A stretch of 64,000 nucleotides of DNA from Pseudomonas sp. GM78 (GCF_000282475.1 NZ_AKJF01000075.1:36633-100632), one strand, 5' to 3'; counted from the stretch's first letter, positions 9,216-19,886 are shown. Numbers and translations: made by a program. Notes: generated from the letters alone by a model not told the origin.

Positions 9216-10316
9216 ATGACCAGGCAACAGCAAGTGGTGATCGTCGGTGGTGGGGTAATCGGCCTGCTGACAGCATTCAATCTCGCGTCCCAGGTGCAGA
9301 GTGTGGTGCTGCTGGATCGATCGAACGTCGGCCAGGAGTCGTCCTGGGCGGGCGGTGGCATCGTTTCTCCGCTCTATCCATGGCGCTACAGCCCTGCGGT
9401 GACCGCGCTGGCGCATTGGTCCCAGGATTTTTATCCACAGCTGGGCGAGCGTTTGTTCGCTGCTACCGGGATCGATCCCGAGGTGCATACCACGGGCCTG
9501 TACTGGCTGGACCTGGACGATGAAGCCGAGGCGCTGGCCTGGGCCGCGCGCGAGGGGCGTCCACTGCGGGCTGTGGATATCTCGGCGGCCCACGATGCGG
9601 TGCCGGTGCTCGGTGGCGGTTTTGCCCGAGCGATCTACATGGCTGACGTAGCCAACGTGCGTAACCCGCGGCTGGTGAAATCGCTCAAGGCGGCATTGCA
9701 GGCGCTGGCGAACGTGACGATTCATGAGCAATGCGAAGTCAGCGGGTTTATTCGGCAAGACGAAAAAATAGTCGGTGTGCAGACCTCCACAGGCGCAATC
9801 CATGGCGATCAAGTGGTCTTGACCGCTGGCGCCTGGAGCGGCGATTTACTCAAGAGCCTGGGCCTTGAGTTGCCGGTCGAACCGGTGAAAGGGCAAATGA
9901 TCCTCTACAAGTGCGCAGCGGATTTCCTGCCGAGCATGGTGCTGGCCAAAGGGCGTTATGCGATACCCCGGCGCGATGGGCACATCCTGATTGGCAGCAC
10001 CCTGGAGCATGAAGGCTATGACAAGACGCCGACTGAGTCGGCACTCGAAAGCCTCAAGGCTTCGGCCGTGGAGTTGATTCCGGCGTTGGCGAACGCCGAG
10101 GTGGTGGGGCATTGGGCCGGGTTGCGGCCAGGCTCGCCAGAGGGCATTCCCTACATTGGCCGGGTGCCGGGGTTTGATGGTCTGTGGCTCAATTGCGGGC
10201 ATTACCGCAACGGGTTGGTACTGGCGCCGGCGTCGTGTCAGTTGTTCGCTGATGTGATGTTGGGCAGGGCGCCGATCATCGATCCGGCACCGTATGCGCC
10301 GGCACGGCGGATCTGA
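9216..10316 (+). CDS. thiO: FAD-dependent glycine oxidase ThiO
   Basis: A 366-residue flavoprotein of the DAO family. The N-terminal dinucleotide fold VVIVGGGVIGLLTAFNLAS (residues 7-25) is followed by the QESSWAGGGIVSPLYPWRY segment characteristic of ThiO. The FAD-contacting end is WAGLRPGSPEGIPYIG, then GHYRNGLVLAP. ThiO oxidises glycine to iminoacetate for thiazole synthesis in thiamine formation. The ATG at 9216 was chosen over an upstream frame start 12 bases earlier because it gives the usual MxxxQQVVIVGGG N-terminus. It lies just after pilE, as in P. aeruginosa, and ends before a perfect REP hairpin. Confidence 0.88.
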   Translation: MTRQQQVVIVGGGVIGLLTAFNLASQVQSVVLLDRSNVGQESSWAGGGIVSPLYPWRYSPAVTALAHWSQDFYPQLGERLFAATGIDPEVHTTGLYWLDLDDEAEALAWAAREGRPLRAVDISAAHDAVPVLGGGFARAIYMADVANVRNPRLVKSLKAALQALANVTIHEQCEVSGFIRQDEKIVGVQTSTGAIHGDQVVLTAGAWSGDLLKSLGLELPVEPVKGQMILYKCAADFLPSMVLAKGRYAIPRRDGHILIGSTLEHEGYDKTPTESALESLKASAVELIPALANAEVVGHWAGLRPGSPEGIPYIGRVPGFDGLWLNCGHYRNGLVLAPASCQLFADVMLGRAPIIDPAPYAPARRI

Positions 10317-10325
10317 AGCAAGATC

Positions 10326-10405
10326 AAAAGATCGCAGCCTGCGGCAGCTCCTACAGGAGCAGTACGCATTTCCCCTGTAGGAGCTGCCGCAGGCTGCGAT
10401 CTTTT
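10326..10405. repeat. Perfect 32-bp inverted repeat, REP class B
   Basis: Arms at 10326-10357 and 10374-10405 are exact inverted copies starting AAAAGATCGCAGCCTGCGGC, with a 16-base loop. It sits between the convergent thiO and pilR stops and can act as a bidirectional terminator, since each arm ends in a short T run on its own strand. A related element lies at 39862-39919. Confidence 0.92.
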
Positions 10406-10411
10406 AAGGTT

Positions 10412-11743
10412 TCAATCCAGGCCTAGTTTTTTCAGCCTATAGCGCATCGACCTGAACGACAGATTCAACCGCTGAGCCGCCGCCGTGCGGTTCCAGCGGG
10501 TCTCTTCCAGCGCCTGCAGAAGCAGCTGGCGTTCAACGTTTTCCAGGTACGCCTCCAGGTTATCGATCTGCGTAAGGTCCGGCACGCCCCCTTCGGCGGC
10601 ACAGTTACCCTCGGCCAGGCGCAGGTCGCTGGCCTCGATCTGCTTGTTCTCACATAAGGTGTGAGCCCGTTCGAGCATGTTCTCCAGCTCCCGCACATTG
10701 CCCGGGAAACGGTAGCTTTTCAGGGCGTCGAGGGCATTGGGATGGAGTTTTGCCGCGGGCTGCCCAGTGTCTGCAGCCAGGCGCTTGAGCACATGGCTGG
10801 CCAGCGGCTCGATGTCGTCACGGCGTTCACGCAAAGGTGGAACCCGTAGCTCGATCACGTTCAGGCGGTAATACAGATCCTGGCGAAAGCGTTCGGCCGC
10901 GACTTCGGCACCAAGTTCTTTGTGGGTGGCGCAGAGTATGCGCACATCGACCACTTTCTCCTGTTGCCCGCCGACGCTGCGTACAGCTTTCTCCTGGATC
11001 GCCCGCAGCAGTTTGACTTGCATGGGCAGGGGCAGGTCTGCCACTTCGTCGAGAAACAGGGTGCCGCCGTGTGCCGCCTGGAACAATCCGGGTTTATCCT
11101 CGATGGCGCCGCTGAAGCTGCCTTTTCGATGGCCGAAAAACTCGCTTTCCATCAGCTCCGTTGGAATCGCGCCGCAATTGACCGGCACAAAGGGCTGGTT
11201 GGCCCGTGGTCCTCGCTCATGAATCAGGCGGGCGACCAGTTCCTTGCCACTGCCGGACTCACCACTGATGTACACCGGTGCCTGGCTGCGGGCCAGTTTG
11301 TCGATCTGCTTGCGCAGATTGCGCATGGGCGGCGAGTCGCCCAGCAAGCGGCGATCGATCGCAGTGCCAGGGGCGGGCAGCAGCAAGGCGCTGGTCACCA
11401 GTTCCCGCAGGCGTGTCAGGTCCACCGGTTTGGTCAGGAAATCGAACGCACCGGCCTTCAGCGCATTGATCGCCGTGTCGAGGTTGCCATAGGCCGTGAT
11501 CATGGCCACCGGGACTTGTGGGTAGCGTTGCTGGATGTGCTGCACCAGCTCAAGACCACTGCCGTCCGGCAAGCGCATGTCGGTCAGGCACAGGTCGAAC
11601 GGCTCACGCTGGAGCAGGGCCAGGGCCTCGCCAACGTTACGGGCGCTGTAGGTGTCGAGTTTCATCCGGCCCAGGGTGATTTCCAGGAGTTCTCGGATGT
11701 CCGGTTCGTCGTCGACGATCAGGACTTTTTGCCGTGGGCTCAT
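10412..11743 (-). CDS. pilR: Type IV pilus response regulator PilR (sigma-54 activator)
   Basis: A 443-residue NtrC-family regulator with a receiver domain (phospho-acceptor D55), an AAA+ domain with Walker A GESGSGKE (161-168) and a C-terminal Fis-type helix-turn-helix (RWNRTAAAQRLNLSFRSMRY). The sigma-54-contacting loop, usually GAFTGA, reads GSFSGA here (208-213). It activates pilA from a sigma-54 promoter, and a matching site exists at 38567. ATG 11743 gives the normal N-terminus; the longer frame enters pilS. It is co-transcribed with pilS, 2 bases apart. Confidence 0.95.
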   Translation of the reverse strand: MSPRQKVLIVDDEPDIRELLEITLGRMKLDTYSARNVGEALALLQREPFDLCLTDMRLPDGSGLELVQHIQQRYPQVPVAMITAYGNLDTAINALKAGAFDFLTKPVDLTRLRELVTSALLLPAPGTAIDRRLLGDSPPMRNLRKQIDKLARSQAPVYISGESGSGKELVARLIHERGPRANQPFVPVNCGAIPTELMESEFFGHRKGSFSGAIEDKPGLFQAAHGGTLFLDEVADLPLPMQVKLLRAIQEKAVRSVGGQQEKVVDVRILCATHKELGAEVAAERFRQDLYYRLNVIELRVPPLRERRDDIEPLASHVLKRLAADTGQPAAKLHPNALDALKSYRFPGNVRELENMLERAHTLCENKQIEASDLRLAEGNCAAEGGVPDLTQIDNLEAYLENVERQLLLQALEETRWNRTAAAQRLNLSFRSMRYRLKKLGLD

Positions 11744-11745
11744 GT

Positions 11746-13335
11746 TCAACCTTGTTTGCGTCCGTGGGCAAAGGTGATGCGAAAACAGCCGCCGCCTTGG
11801 CATGGCTTGAAGTCCAGGCGGGCCTGGTTGCTTTCGCACAGCTCACGGGACAGGTAGAGCCCCAGGCCAGTGCCCTTGTGGCTGGTGGTGAAGAAGGGCT
11901 CGAACAATTGCGCCTGATGTTCCTGGGCCACGCCAGGGCCGTCGTCGAGGATTTCGAGGACCGGCAACTGGCTGTCCGGATCGGTAAACAACTCAAGCCA
12001 GACCTGCGCCTGGTCGTGGTCCAGGGCGCTATGGCGCCATGCATTGCGTATCAGATTGTCGAGAATCTGCTCCAGCTGGTTCGGGTCCATCAAGGTCTTG
12101 AAATCACCGGGAGCAATGCGTAGGTGGATCTTATGCTGCTCGCTCGCCTGTTCGCGGGTTGCCGTCACGAACTGTTCCAGCCAGGGCCTCAGATCGAGTC
12201 GTTGGGCCGTGGTTGGCTGGCGGCGGGACAGTTGCAGGACGTTTTCGATAACCCGATTCATGCGCTGAGAGTGGTCTTGAATAATCTGCGTCAGACGTCG
12301 ATCCGCGGCATTCAGTTCCTCCGATTCTCGCAATAGCTGCGCGGCGTGACTGATGGCGCCCAGCGGATTGCGGATTTCATGGGCGATCCCGGCGGTCAGG
12401 CGGCCCAGGGCGGCGAGCTTCAGTTGTTGAGCCTGTTGAGTGATCTGTGCGAGGTCTTCGAGAAAGACCAGGGTCTGGTGATGCGGGCCGGGATCCAGGG
12501 CAATGAAGCTCGGCTGTAGTTCAAGGCCGCTGCTGGCGATCTTCAGGCTTGGCGGGCGCAGCGTCGGGTTGTTGGCCCAAAGTTGCAGGCGCTCGACCAG
12601 GGAAGGGGCGTGTTCGTCGATCCGTCGGCCTTCGAGGCGCTCGCAGCCCAGCAGCGTCAAGGCGCTGTGATTGGCCAGTTGAACGCGCCATTGGTCATCA
12701 AGCACCAGGATGCCCGTGCGCATGCGTTGCAGGATTAATGCATTGAGGGCTTCCAGGCCGACGACCTGGCTGGCTTTCTGTTCCGCCAGGGTTTCGCTGA
12801 CTTCCAGTCGCCGGACCAGGCCTTGCACCAGCAGCGCGGCGGCAAAACACAGGACGCCAAGGGTACCGACCTGCAAATAATCGTTGGGACTGACCTGATG
12901 GCTGACATTCAGCAGGAAACTCGAACCCAGGATGCCCAGTGCGCTGATGGCGGCAATCAGCAGGCCGATGGATTTTCGTAACAAGGTATTGCTGATGGCC
13001 ACCGAGACGATCAGCAAGTTGCCAATGGCGCTGGCCACACCGCCGCCGGCGTAGAACAACCCGCTAAGCAGCAGGACGTCGACCAGTGCCAGGCTGAACA
13101 GCTGCGCCGGGCGGCGGGTGCTCCCGAAGAAGACCGTCAGCAGGATGTTCAGTACCAGATACAAACAGCTGCCACCGCGCAGCAGGTTGTCATTGGCGGA
13201 CGTCAGCAACCGGTTGTCCAGGTTGCTGAAAATCAGCAGCACCAGGGTGATGCCGATGCTTAAACGGTAGAGGTGATAGAGACGCAGCAGCCGCTGGGCC
13301 TGTTTTTCGCCGGGACTGGACGTCTCAGCGATCAC
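11746..13335 (-). CDS. pilS: Sensor histidine kinase PilS
   Basis: A 529-residue membrane sensor kinase partner of PilR, reported in P. aeruginosa to sense PilA in the inner membrane. Six hydrophobic helices lie in the first ~180 residues, followed by a PAS-like region, the H-box AGIAHEIRNPLGAISH, the N-box (LDNLIRNAWRHS) and the G-box LEILDDGPGV...GTGLGLYLSREL. The start is uncertain: GTG 13335 gives the family-like N-terminus VIAETSS, while a TTG at 13356 adds seven residues. Both overlap the upstream PP0621-like gene (by 11 or 32 bases), implying translational coupling. Confidence 0.92.
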   Translation of the reverse strand: MIAETSSPGEKQAQRLLRLYHLYRLSIGITLVLLIFSNLDNRLLTSANDNLLRGGSCLYLVLNILLTVFFGSTRRPAQLFSLALVDVLLLSGLFYAGGGVASAIGNLLIVSVAISNTLLRKSIGLLIAAISALGILGSSFLLNVSHQVSPNDYLQVGTLGVLCFAAALLVQGLVRRLEVSETLAEQKASQVVGLEALNALILQRMRTGILVLDDQWRVQLANHSALTLLGCERLEGRRIDEHAPSLVERLQLWANNPTLRPPSLKIASSGLELQPSFIALDPGPHHQTLVFLEDLAQITQQAQQLKLAALGRLTAGIAHEIRNPLGAISHAAQLLRESEELNAADRRLTQIIQDHSQRMNRVIENVLQLSRRQPTTAQRLDLRPWLEQFVTATREQASEQHKIHLRIAPGDFKTLMDPNQLEQILDNLIRNAWRHSALDHDQAQVWLELFTDPDSQLPVLEILDDGPGVAQEHQAQLFEPFFTTSHKGTGLGLYLSRELCESNQARLDFKPCQGGGCFRITFAHGRKQG

Positions 13336-13558
13336 TTTTGCCGGGGCCTTGCTCAAGGTGAGCCTGGCTGCAATACCACTGTTGTTGAAGGTTCAGTGCG
13401 CGGTCGCGGGGCAGGTGCACGCCGCAATGGGCGCAACGGACCATGGGCGCGGCTTCCAACTCGGCGGAAGACTTGGGCGCGGAAGACTGGCCCTTGAACT
13501 TGCGCCAGAACCAAACAGCGGCGGCAATCACTGCGATCCAGAATAATAAACGAAGCAT
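13325..13558 (-). CDS. PP0621-family small membrane protein
   Basis: A 77-residue protein with one N-terminal transmembrane helix (LLFWIAVIAAAVWFWRKF) and a cytoplasmic tail carrying a possible metal site (CAHCGVH...YCSQAH). It resembles the small Pseudomonas proteins annotated as PP0621 family that lie upstream of pilS. The function is unknown. It overlaps the pilS start, so it is probably the first gene of the pilSR transcript. Confidence 0.75.
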   Translation of the reverse strand: MLRLLFWIAVIAAAVWFWRKFKGQSSAPKSSAELEAAPMVRCAHCGVHLPRDRALNLQQQWYCSQAHLEQGPGKSDR

Positions 13559-13642
13559 GATGAGCTGCTTTATGGCGGATGAATCGCCAGTTTAGCCAAG
13601 GACATGACGGCCGCACAGCGTATTCGCGCCGCATAAAAATGG

Positions 13643-13677
13643 CGCAATAAAAAAGGGAGACTCGAGAGTCTCCCTTT
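13643..13677 (-). terminator. Rho-independent terminator of bamD
   Basis: Perfect stem AAAGGGAGACT / AGTCTCCCTTT (13652-13662 with 13667-13677) and a CGAG loop. On the minus strand it is followed by a TTTTTTATT run, just after the bamD stop. Confidence 0.9.
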
Positions 13678-13694
13678 CTATGCCGCCGGTCGTA

Positions 13695-14717
13695 TCAGTC
13701 GAATACGCCGAAGGTCATGTAGCTGAACCACGAGCGGTCGTCATTGTTGCCTTCCGCTTCGTGTTCCTCTTCCTCGATCACATCGCCATTGCTGTCTTTA
13801 GGCTTGAGCTCGTTCGGAATCGCGTCTTTCGCGTCCTGGAATTGCTTCTGCACGTCCTGGTTGGCGCGGGTTTCTCCCGGTGGCAGCGGCGGACGGGATT
13901 CGATCAGGCCCAGAGTGGCCTTGCTCAGCCACGAACGGTTGTCGGCTTCGGCAACCGATGGCACGAACTGACCGTCCACCAGGCTTGGGTGGTTCGGGTA
14001 GTTGAGCTTCAGGGTTTCGAGGCTGGTGGCCGCCAGGTCGTCCAGGTGCAGGCGCTGGTAGGCCTCGGTCATCACCGCCAGGCCGTCGCCGACTGCAGGG
14101 GTTTCCTGGAAGTTTTCCACCACGTAACGGCCACGGTTCGCGGCGGCCACGTAGGCCTGGCGGGTCAGGTAGTAGTCGGCCACGTGGATTTCGTAGGCTG
14201 CCAGCAGGTTGCGCAGGTAGATCATGCGCTGCTTGGCATCCGGCGAATACCGGCTGTTGGGGAAGCGGCTGGTCAGCTGGGCGAACTCGTTATAGGAGTC
14301 GCGCGCGGCGCCCGGGTCACGCTTGGTCATGTCCAGCGGCAGGAAACGCGAGAGCAGGCCAACGTCCTGGTCGAAAGAAGTCAGGCCCTTGAGGTAGTAG
14401 GCGTAATCGACGTTCGGGTGCTGTGGATGCAGGCGAATGAAGCGCTCGGCAGCCGCCTTGGCAGCTTCCGGTTCGGCGTTCTTGTAGTTGGCGTAAATCA
14501 GCTCAAGCTGAGCCTGATCGGCATAGCGGCCGAACGGATAGCGCGATTCCAGAGCCTTCAGCTTGGCAGTGGCGCTGGTGTAGCTATTATTGTCCAGATC
14601 GGCTTGAGCCTGTTGGTACAACTCGACTTCGCTCAGGTTTTCGTCTACGACTTCCTTCGAAGAGCAAGCAGCGGTCAATGCGAGGATGGCGATCAGCAGC
14701 AGGTGTTTCACTTGCAT
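13695..14717 (-). CDS. bamD: Outer membrane assembly lipoprotein BamD
   Basis: A 340-residue outer membrane lipoprotein, essential partner of BamA in the beta-barrel assembly machine. The signal peptide ends in lipobox LTAAC (lipid-carrying Cys18). TPR-like repeats run through the YfiO domain ([51 protein letters not shown]). The C-terminus has an acidic tail ([11 protein letters not shown]) that ends [14 protein letters not shown] 14717 gives the lipoprotein signal; the upstream frame is not coding. It is divergent from rluD across 151 bases. It was formerly called comL in Pseudomonas. Confidence 0.93.
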   Translation of the reverse strand: MQVKHLLLIAILALTAACSSKEVVDENLSEVELYQQAQADLDNNSYTSATAKLKALESRYPFGRYADQAQLELIYANYKNAEPEAAKAAAERFIRLHPQHPNVDYAYYLKGLTSFDQDVGLLSRFLPLDMTKRDPGAARDSYNEFAQLTSRFPNSRYSPDAKQRMIYLRNLLAAYEIHVADYYLTRQAYVAAANRGRYVVENFQETPAVGDGLAVMTEAYQRLHLDDLAATSLETLKLNYPNHPSLVDGQFVPSVAEADNRSWLSKATLGLIESRPPLPPGETRANQDVQKQFQDAKDAIPNELKPKDSNGDVIEEEEHEAEGNNDDRSWFSYMTFGVFD

Positions 14718-14868
14718 GGCGGCTTGCGTCCCTATGACGGCCGCTGTCTTGGGCGAGGCCGTCCTGTTATGATGAGCGCCCCGTTGAATAGCCTCGGGGC
14801 AAAAGACGCCGTATTTAACCACAAGCGCGCAGCCGAAACCAAAGGCTGTGCCGACGCCCAGTCCGAGC

Positions 14869-15827
<959 letters not shown>

Positions 15828-15831
<4 letters not shown>

Positions 15832-16553
15832 ATGACTGGCTGATTCCTGACTGGCCCGCGCCGGCCGGGGTCAAAGCCTGTGTGACTACCCGTGCGGGCG
15901 GCGTCAGTGTGGCGCCGTTCGACAGCCTCAATCTCGGCGATCACGTCGACGACAGCCCCGAAGCTGTCGCCGAAAATCGCCGCCGCCTTACCGATTACTT
16001 CTCCATTCGACCGGCCTGGCTGCAGCAGGTCCACGGCATTGTCGTGGCGGATGCCGATCCGAGCCGGGTGGTGACCGCCGATGCCAGCTGGACGGCAACG
16101 CCTGGAATCGCCTGCGCGGCAATGACCGCCGATTGCCTGCCTGCATTGTTTTGTGACCGTGCGGGCACTCGCGTTGCAGCGGCTCATGCCGGTTGGCGCG
16201 GGTTGGCGGCGGGCGTGCTGGAAGCCACGCTCGACACGCTGGCATTGCCACCCGATGAAGTGCTTGTCTGGTTGGGCCCGGCCATTGGCCCGAAAGCGTT
16301 TGAAGTCGGCCCGGAAGTGCGCGAAACATTCGTCGAGCAATTGCCCGAAGCCGCCCAGGCATTCGTGCCAAGTCAAAACGCCGGCAAGTTCATGGCCGAC
16401 ATCTATTCGCTGGCGCGCCTGCGTCTGGCGGCTCGTGGTGTAACGGCTGTCTACGGTGGCGGTTTCTGTACCGTGACCGATCCGCGCTTCTTCTCCTACC
16501 GCCGTAGTCCTCGCACTGGTCGGTTTGCCTCCCTTATCTGGCTTGAACGCTAG
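15828..16553 (+). CDS. pgeF: Peptidoglycan editing factor PgeF (YfiH/DUF152, multicopper-laccase-like)
   Basis: A 241-residue YfiH-family protein. The metal-binding triad is visible: H69 (QQVHG), C103 (TADCLPAL) and H120 (HAGWRGL). In E. coli the family removes L-Ser-containing errors from peptidoglycan precursors; older annotation calls it polyphenol oxidase. Adenosine-phosphorylase activity is also described for homologues. It starts in the rluD stop (ATGA) and is co-transcribed with it. It is followed by the clpB heat-shock promoter. Confidence 0.9.
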
Positions 16554-16583
16554 ACTTGCCTGACCTGCATCAACGCCCCGACG

Positions 16584-16611
16584 CTTGAATCTCCCAGAAT
16601 CGACCACATCT
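16584..16611 (+). promoter_or_regulatory. Sigma-32 heat-shock promoter of clpB
   Basis: CTTGAA at 16584-16589, 14-base spacer, CCACATCT at 16604-16611, against consensus CTTGAA-N13-15-CCCCATNT (one mismatch). It lies about 70 bases before the clpB start, and the ribosome site AAGGAAGGTGA lies just before the ATG. Confidence 0.85.
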
Positions 16612-16683
16612 AAGGTGGTATCTGGCAGGTTTCTTCATTCAGGATGTTTTATAGGTCCGGCCTGCTCAAAAGGAAGGTGACCC

Positions 16684-19248
16684 ATGCGTATAGACCGTTT
16701 AACCAGCAAATTGCAGTTAGCGTTGTCCGATGCCCAATCCCTGGCCGTCGGTCTCGATCATCCGGCCATTGAACCGGCGCATTTGATGCAAGCCCTGCTC
16801 GAACAACAGGGCGGCTCGATCAAGCCCCTGCTGATGCAGGTGGGCTTCGACGTCAACAGCCTGCGTAAAGAGCTGACCAAAGAGCTCGACCAGCTACCGA
16901 AAATCCAGAATCCGACCGGCGACGTGAATATGTCGCAGGACCTGGCGCGCCTGCTCAATCAGGCCGATCGCCTGGCCCAGCAGAAGGGCGACCAGTTCAT
17001 TTCCAGCGAGCTGGTGCTGCTCGCCGCCATGGACGAGAACAGCAAGCTCGGCAAGCTGTTGCTTGGCCAGGGCGTGAGCAAGAAAGCCCTGGAAAACGCA
17101 ATCAACAACCTGCGCGGTGGTGAGGCGGTCAATGACCCCAACCACGAGGAAGCGCGCCAGGCCCTGGACAAATACACCGTCGACCTGACCAAGCGTGCCG
17201 AAGACGGCAAGCTCGATCCGGTGATCGGCCGTGACGATGAAATTCGCCGCACGATCCAGGTGCTGCAACGCCGCACCAAGAACAACCCGGTGCTGATCGG
17301 TGAGCCTGGCGTCGGTAAAACCGCCATCGCCGAAGGCCTGGCCCAGCGCATCATCAATGGCGAAGTGCCCGATGGTCTCAAGGGCAAGCGCCTGCTGTCC
17401 CTGGACATGGGGGCATTGATTGCCGGTGCCAAGTATCGCGGTGAGTTCGAAGAGCGCCTCAAAGCCCTGCTCAATGAGCTGTCGAAGCAGGAAGGGCAGA
17501 TCATTCTGTTCATCGACGAACTGCACACCATGGTCGGCGCCGGTAAAGGCGAGGGCTCGATGGATGCGGGCAATATGCTCAAGCCGGCCTTGGCCCGTGG
17601 TGAGCTGCATTGTGTCGGTGCGACCACGCTCAACGAGTACCGCCAGTACATAGAGAAGGACGCCGCCCTGGAGCGACGCTTCCAGAAAGTGCTGGTGGAC
17701 GAGCCGAGCGAAGAAGACACCATCGCCATCCTGCGTGGCCTGAAAGAGCGCTACGAGGTTCACCACAAGGTGGCGATCACCGACGGCGCGATCATTGCGG
17801 CGGCCAAGCTCAGCCATCGCTATATCACTGACCGGCAATTGCCGGACAAGGCCATCGACCTGATCGACGAGGCCGCCAGCCGCATCCGCATGGAGATCGA
17901 CTCCAAGCCGGAAGTGCTGGATCGCCTGGAGCGTCGCCTGATTCAGCTGAAGGTGGAATCCCAGGCGCTGAAGAAAGAAAGCGACGAAGCAGCCATCAAG
18001 CGCCTGGAAAAACTCCAGGAAGAAATCGCTCGCCTGGAGCGTGAGTACTCGGATCTCGAAGAAATCTGGAACTCGGAAAAAGCCGAGGTACAGGGTTCGG
18101 CGCAGATCCAGCAGAAGATCGAACAGTCTCGCCAGGAGCTGGAAAGCGCTCGCCGCAAAGGCGACCTGAGCCGCATGGCCGAGTTGCAGTACGGGGTGAT
18201 CCCGGATCTGGAGCGCAGCCTGCAAATGGTCGATCAACATGGCAAGCCCGAAAACCAGTTGCTGCGCAGCAAGGTGACTGAAGAGGAAATCGCCGAAGTC
18301 GTGTCGAAATGGACCGGCATTCCCGTGTCGAAGATGCTTGAGGGCGAGCGCGAAAAACTGATGAAGATGGAAAGCCTGTTGCACCAGCGTGTGATCGGCC
18401 AGGACGAAGCGGTGGTGGCCGTTTCCAACGCCGTAAGGCGCTCCCGTGCCGGGTTGTCCGACCCTAATCGCCCGAGCGGCTCGTTCATGTTCCTCGGCCC
18501 GACCGGTGTCGGTAAAACCGAGCTGTGCAAGGCGCTGGCGGAATTCCTCTTTGATACTGAAGAGGCGATGGTGCGAATCGACATGTCCGAGTTCATGGAG
18601 AAACATTCCGTGGCTCGCTTGATCGGTGCGCCACCGGGGTATGTCGGTTATGAAGAGGGCGGTTACCTGACCGAGGCGGTGCGCCGCAAGCCTTACTCGG
18701 TGATCCTCATGGACGAAGTCGAGAAGGCGCACCCGGACGTGTTCAACGTTTTGCTGCAGGTGCTGGAAGATGGTCGCCTGACCGACAGCCATGGCCGTAC
18801 GGTGGACTTCAAGAACACCGTGATTGTCATGACGTCCAACCTGGGCTCGGTGCAGATCCAGGAGCTGGTGGGGGATCGTGAGGGACAGCGCGCAGCGGTG
18901 ATGGATGCGATTTCCAGCCACTTCCGGCCCGAGTTCATCAACCGGGTCGATGAAGTGGTGATCTTCGAGCCATTGGCGCGGGATCAGATCGCTGGCATCA
19001 CCGAGATCCAGTTGGGTCGCCTGCGCAGTCGCCTGACCGAGCGAGAGCTGAAGCTGGAACTGAGCCCGGAGGCCATGGACAAGCTGATCGCGGTCGGTTA
19101 CGACCCGGTGTACGGCGCACGGCCGCTCAAACGAGCGATCCAGCGCTGGATCGAGAACCCGCTGGCGCAGTTGATCCTCTCGGGTCGATTCATGCCGGGC
19201 GATACGGCCCATGGCGTGGTGGAGAACGACGAAATCGTCTTCGTCTGA
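16684..19248 (+). CDS. clpB: ATP-dependent disaggregase ClpB
   Basis: An 854-residue Hsp100 hexameric chaperone that, with DnaK, extracts polypeptides from aggregates. In order: the N-terminal Clp-N repeats (residues 1-150), nucleotide domain 1 with GEPGVGKT (206-213), the coiled-coil M domain (about 405-525, rich in [18 protein letters not shown]), nucleotide domain 2 with GPTGVGKT (605-612), and the C-terminal D2-small domain. It is full length and starts at ATG 16684 after a strong ribosome site. It sits behind a near-perfect sigma-32 promoter and ends in a rho-independent terminator. Confidence 0.98.
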   Translation: MRIDRLTSKLQLALSDAQSLAVGLDHPAIEPAHLMQALLEQQGGSIKPLLMQVGFDVNSLRKELTKELDQLPKIQNPTGDVNMSQDLARLLNQADRLAQQKGDQFISSELVLLAAMDENSKLGKLLLGQGVSKKALENAINNLRGGEAVNDPNHEEARQALDKYTVDLTKRAEDGKLDPVIGRDDEIRRTIQVLQRRTKNNPVLIGEPGVGKTAIAEGLAQRIINGEVPDGLKGKRLLSLDMGALIAGAKYRGEFEERLKALLNELSKQEGQIILFIDELHTMVGAGKGEGSMDAGNMLKPALARGELHCVGATTLNEYRQYIEKDAALERRFQKVLVDEPSEEDTIAILRGLKERYEVHHKVAITDGAIIAAAKLSHRYITDRQLPDKAIDLIDEAASRIRMEIDSKPEVLDRLERRLIQLKVESQALKKESDEAAIKRLEKLQEEIARLEREYSDLEEIWNSEKAEVQGSAQIQQKIEQSRQELESARRKGDLSRMAELQYGVIPDLERSLQMVDQHGKPENQLLRSKVTEEEIAEVVSKWTGIPVSKMLEGEREKLMKMESLLHQRVIGQDEAVVAVSNAVRRSRAGLSDPNRPSGSFMFLGPTGVGKTELCKALAEFLFDTEEAMVRIDMSEFMEKHSVARLIGAPPGYVGYEEGGYLTEAVRRKPYSVILMDEVEKAHPDVFNVLLQVLEDGRLTDSHGRTVDFKNTVIVMTSNLGSVQIQELVGDREGQRAAVMDAISSHFRPEFINRVDEVVIFEPLARDQIAGITEIQLGRLRSRLTERELKLELSPEAMDKLIAVGYDPVYGARPLKRAIQRWIENPLAQLILSGRFMPGDTAHGVVENDEIVFV

Positions 19249-19270
19249 TCCCTAACGGCAGCAAAATCGA

Positions 19271-19299
19271 AAAGGCCTCGCATTGCGAGGCCTTTTTTT
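19271..19299 (+). terminator. Rho-independent terminator of clpB
   Basis: Hairpin AAGGCCTCGC-ATT-GCGAGGCCTT followed by a run of T, 22 bases after the clpB stop. Confidence 0.93.
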
Positions 19300-19432
19300 C
19301 ATTCAGGCTGTTGAACTCTAAGGAAAAGGCTTGTAAAGTGCGCCCCGCAGTAAGTCACCCGCCAGGGTTTCTGCTCCCAAGCAGGAATCTAAAATAAGTT
19401 GCAAATCATTAACTTGAATGCAAATTAGGGGG

Positions 19433-19460
19433 TTGACAGAGGTGCTGAAGATTGTAGAAT
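19433..19460 (+). promoter_or_regulatory. Sigma-70 promoter of the tRNA cluster
   Basis: Consensus -35 TTGACA (19433-19438), 16-base spacer and -10 TAGAAT (19455-19460), followed by a GC-rich AGCGCGCCTC discriminator typical of stringently controlled stable-RNA promoters. It starts about 85 bases before tRNA-Asn. The stretch 19300-19432 holds nothing else recognisable. Confidence 0.82.
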
Positions 19461-19548
19461 AGCGCGCCTCAGACACACGAACGCAGCGATGCGAACGGGT
19501 CGAAGAGAACGCAGTAAAGCTACAAAGTTGTAAATTGAAATGTGTAGT

Positions 19549-19624
19549 TCCGTGATAGCTCAGTCGGTAGAGCAAATGACTGTTAATCATTGGGTCCCAG
19601 GTTCGAGTCCTGGTCACGGAGCCA
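19549..19624 (+). tRNA. tRNA-Asn (anticodon GTT)
   Basis: A 76-base cloverleaf: acceptor TCCGTGA/TCACGGA, D-loop AGCTCAGTCGGTAGAGC, anticodon loop CTGTTAA (GTT at 19582-19584), T-arm GGTTCGAGTCC, encoded CCA. First tRNA of the cluster. Confidence 0.97.
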
Positions 19625-19633
19625 ATTTCAAAC

Positions 19634-19710
19634 CGGGGTATAGCGCAGTCCGGTAGCGCGCCTGCTTTGGGAGCAGGATGTCAGGAGTTCGAATCCCCTT
19701 ACCCCGACCA
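19634..19710 (+). tRNA. tRNA-Pro (anticodon TGG), copy 1
   Basis: A 77-base cloverleaf: acceptor CGGGGTA/TACCCCG, anticodon stem CCTGC/GCAGG around loop TTTGGGA, T-arm AGTTCGAATCC, encoded CCA. Identical in sequence to the copy at 19887. Confidence 0.97.
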
Positions 19711-19715
19711 TTTTT

Positions 19716-19791
19716 GGGTCGTTAGCTCAGTTGGTAGAGCAGTTGGCTTTTAACCAATTGGTCGTAGGTTCGAATCCCACACGACCCACCA
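19716..19791 (+). tRNA. tRNA-Lys (anticodon TTT)
   Basis: A 76-base cloverleaf: acceptor GGGTCGT/ACGACCC, D-arm AGCTCAGTTGGTAGAGC, anticodon loop CTTTTAA, T-arm GGTTCGAATCC, encoded CCA. It lies 5 bases after the first tRNA-Pro. Confidence 0.97.
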
Positions 19792-19855
19792 TTTTTGAAA
19801 CCAGTTAACGCTGGAATCGAATCTTAAGATCAGACGCCAAAAGCTCTGTTCGCAG

Positions 19856-19884
19856 AAGGCGCCTTTCAAAGGTGCCTTTTTTTT
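19856..19884 (+). terminator. Terminator between tRNA-Lys and the second tRNA-Pro
   Basis: AAGGCGCCTTT-C-AAAGGTGCCTT stem with a G-T pair and an eight-base T run. It separates the Asn-Pro-Lys unit from the extra tRNA-Pro copy, which begins 2 bases after the T run. Confidence 0.88.
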
Positions 19885-19886
19885 AC

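Noticed and set aside
16894-19212. A 772-codon open frame antisense to clpB
   Set aside because: It is a GC-rich shadow of the confident ClpB gene. Its composition is low-complexity and it has no ribosome site or domain.
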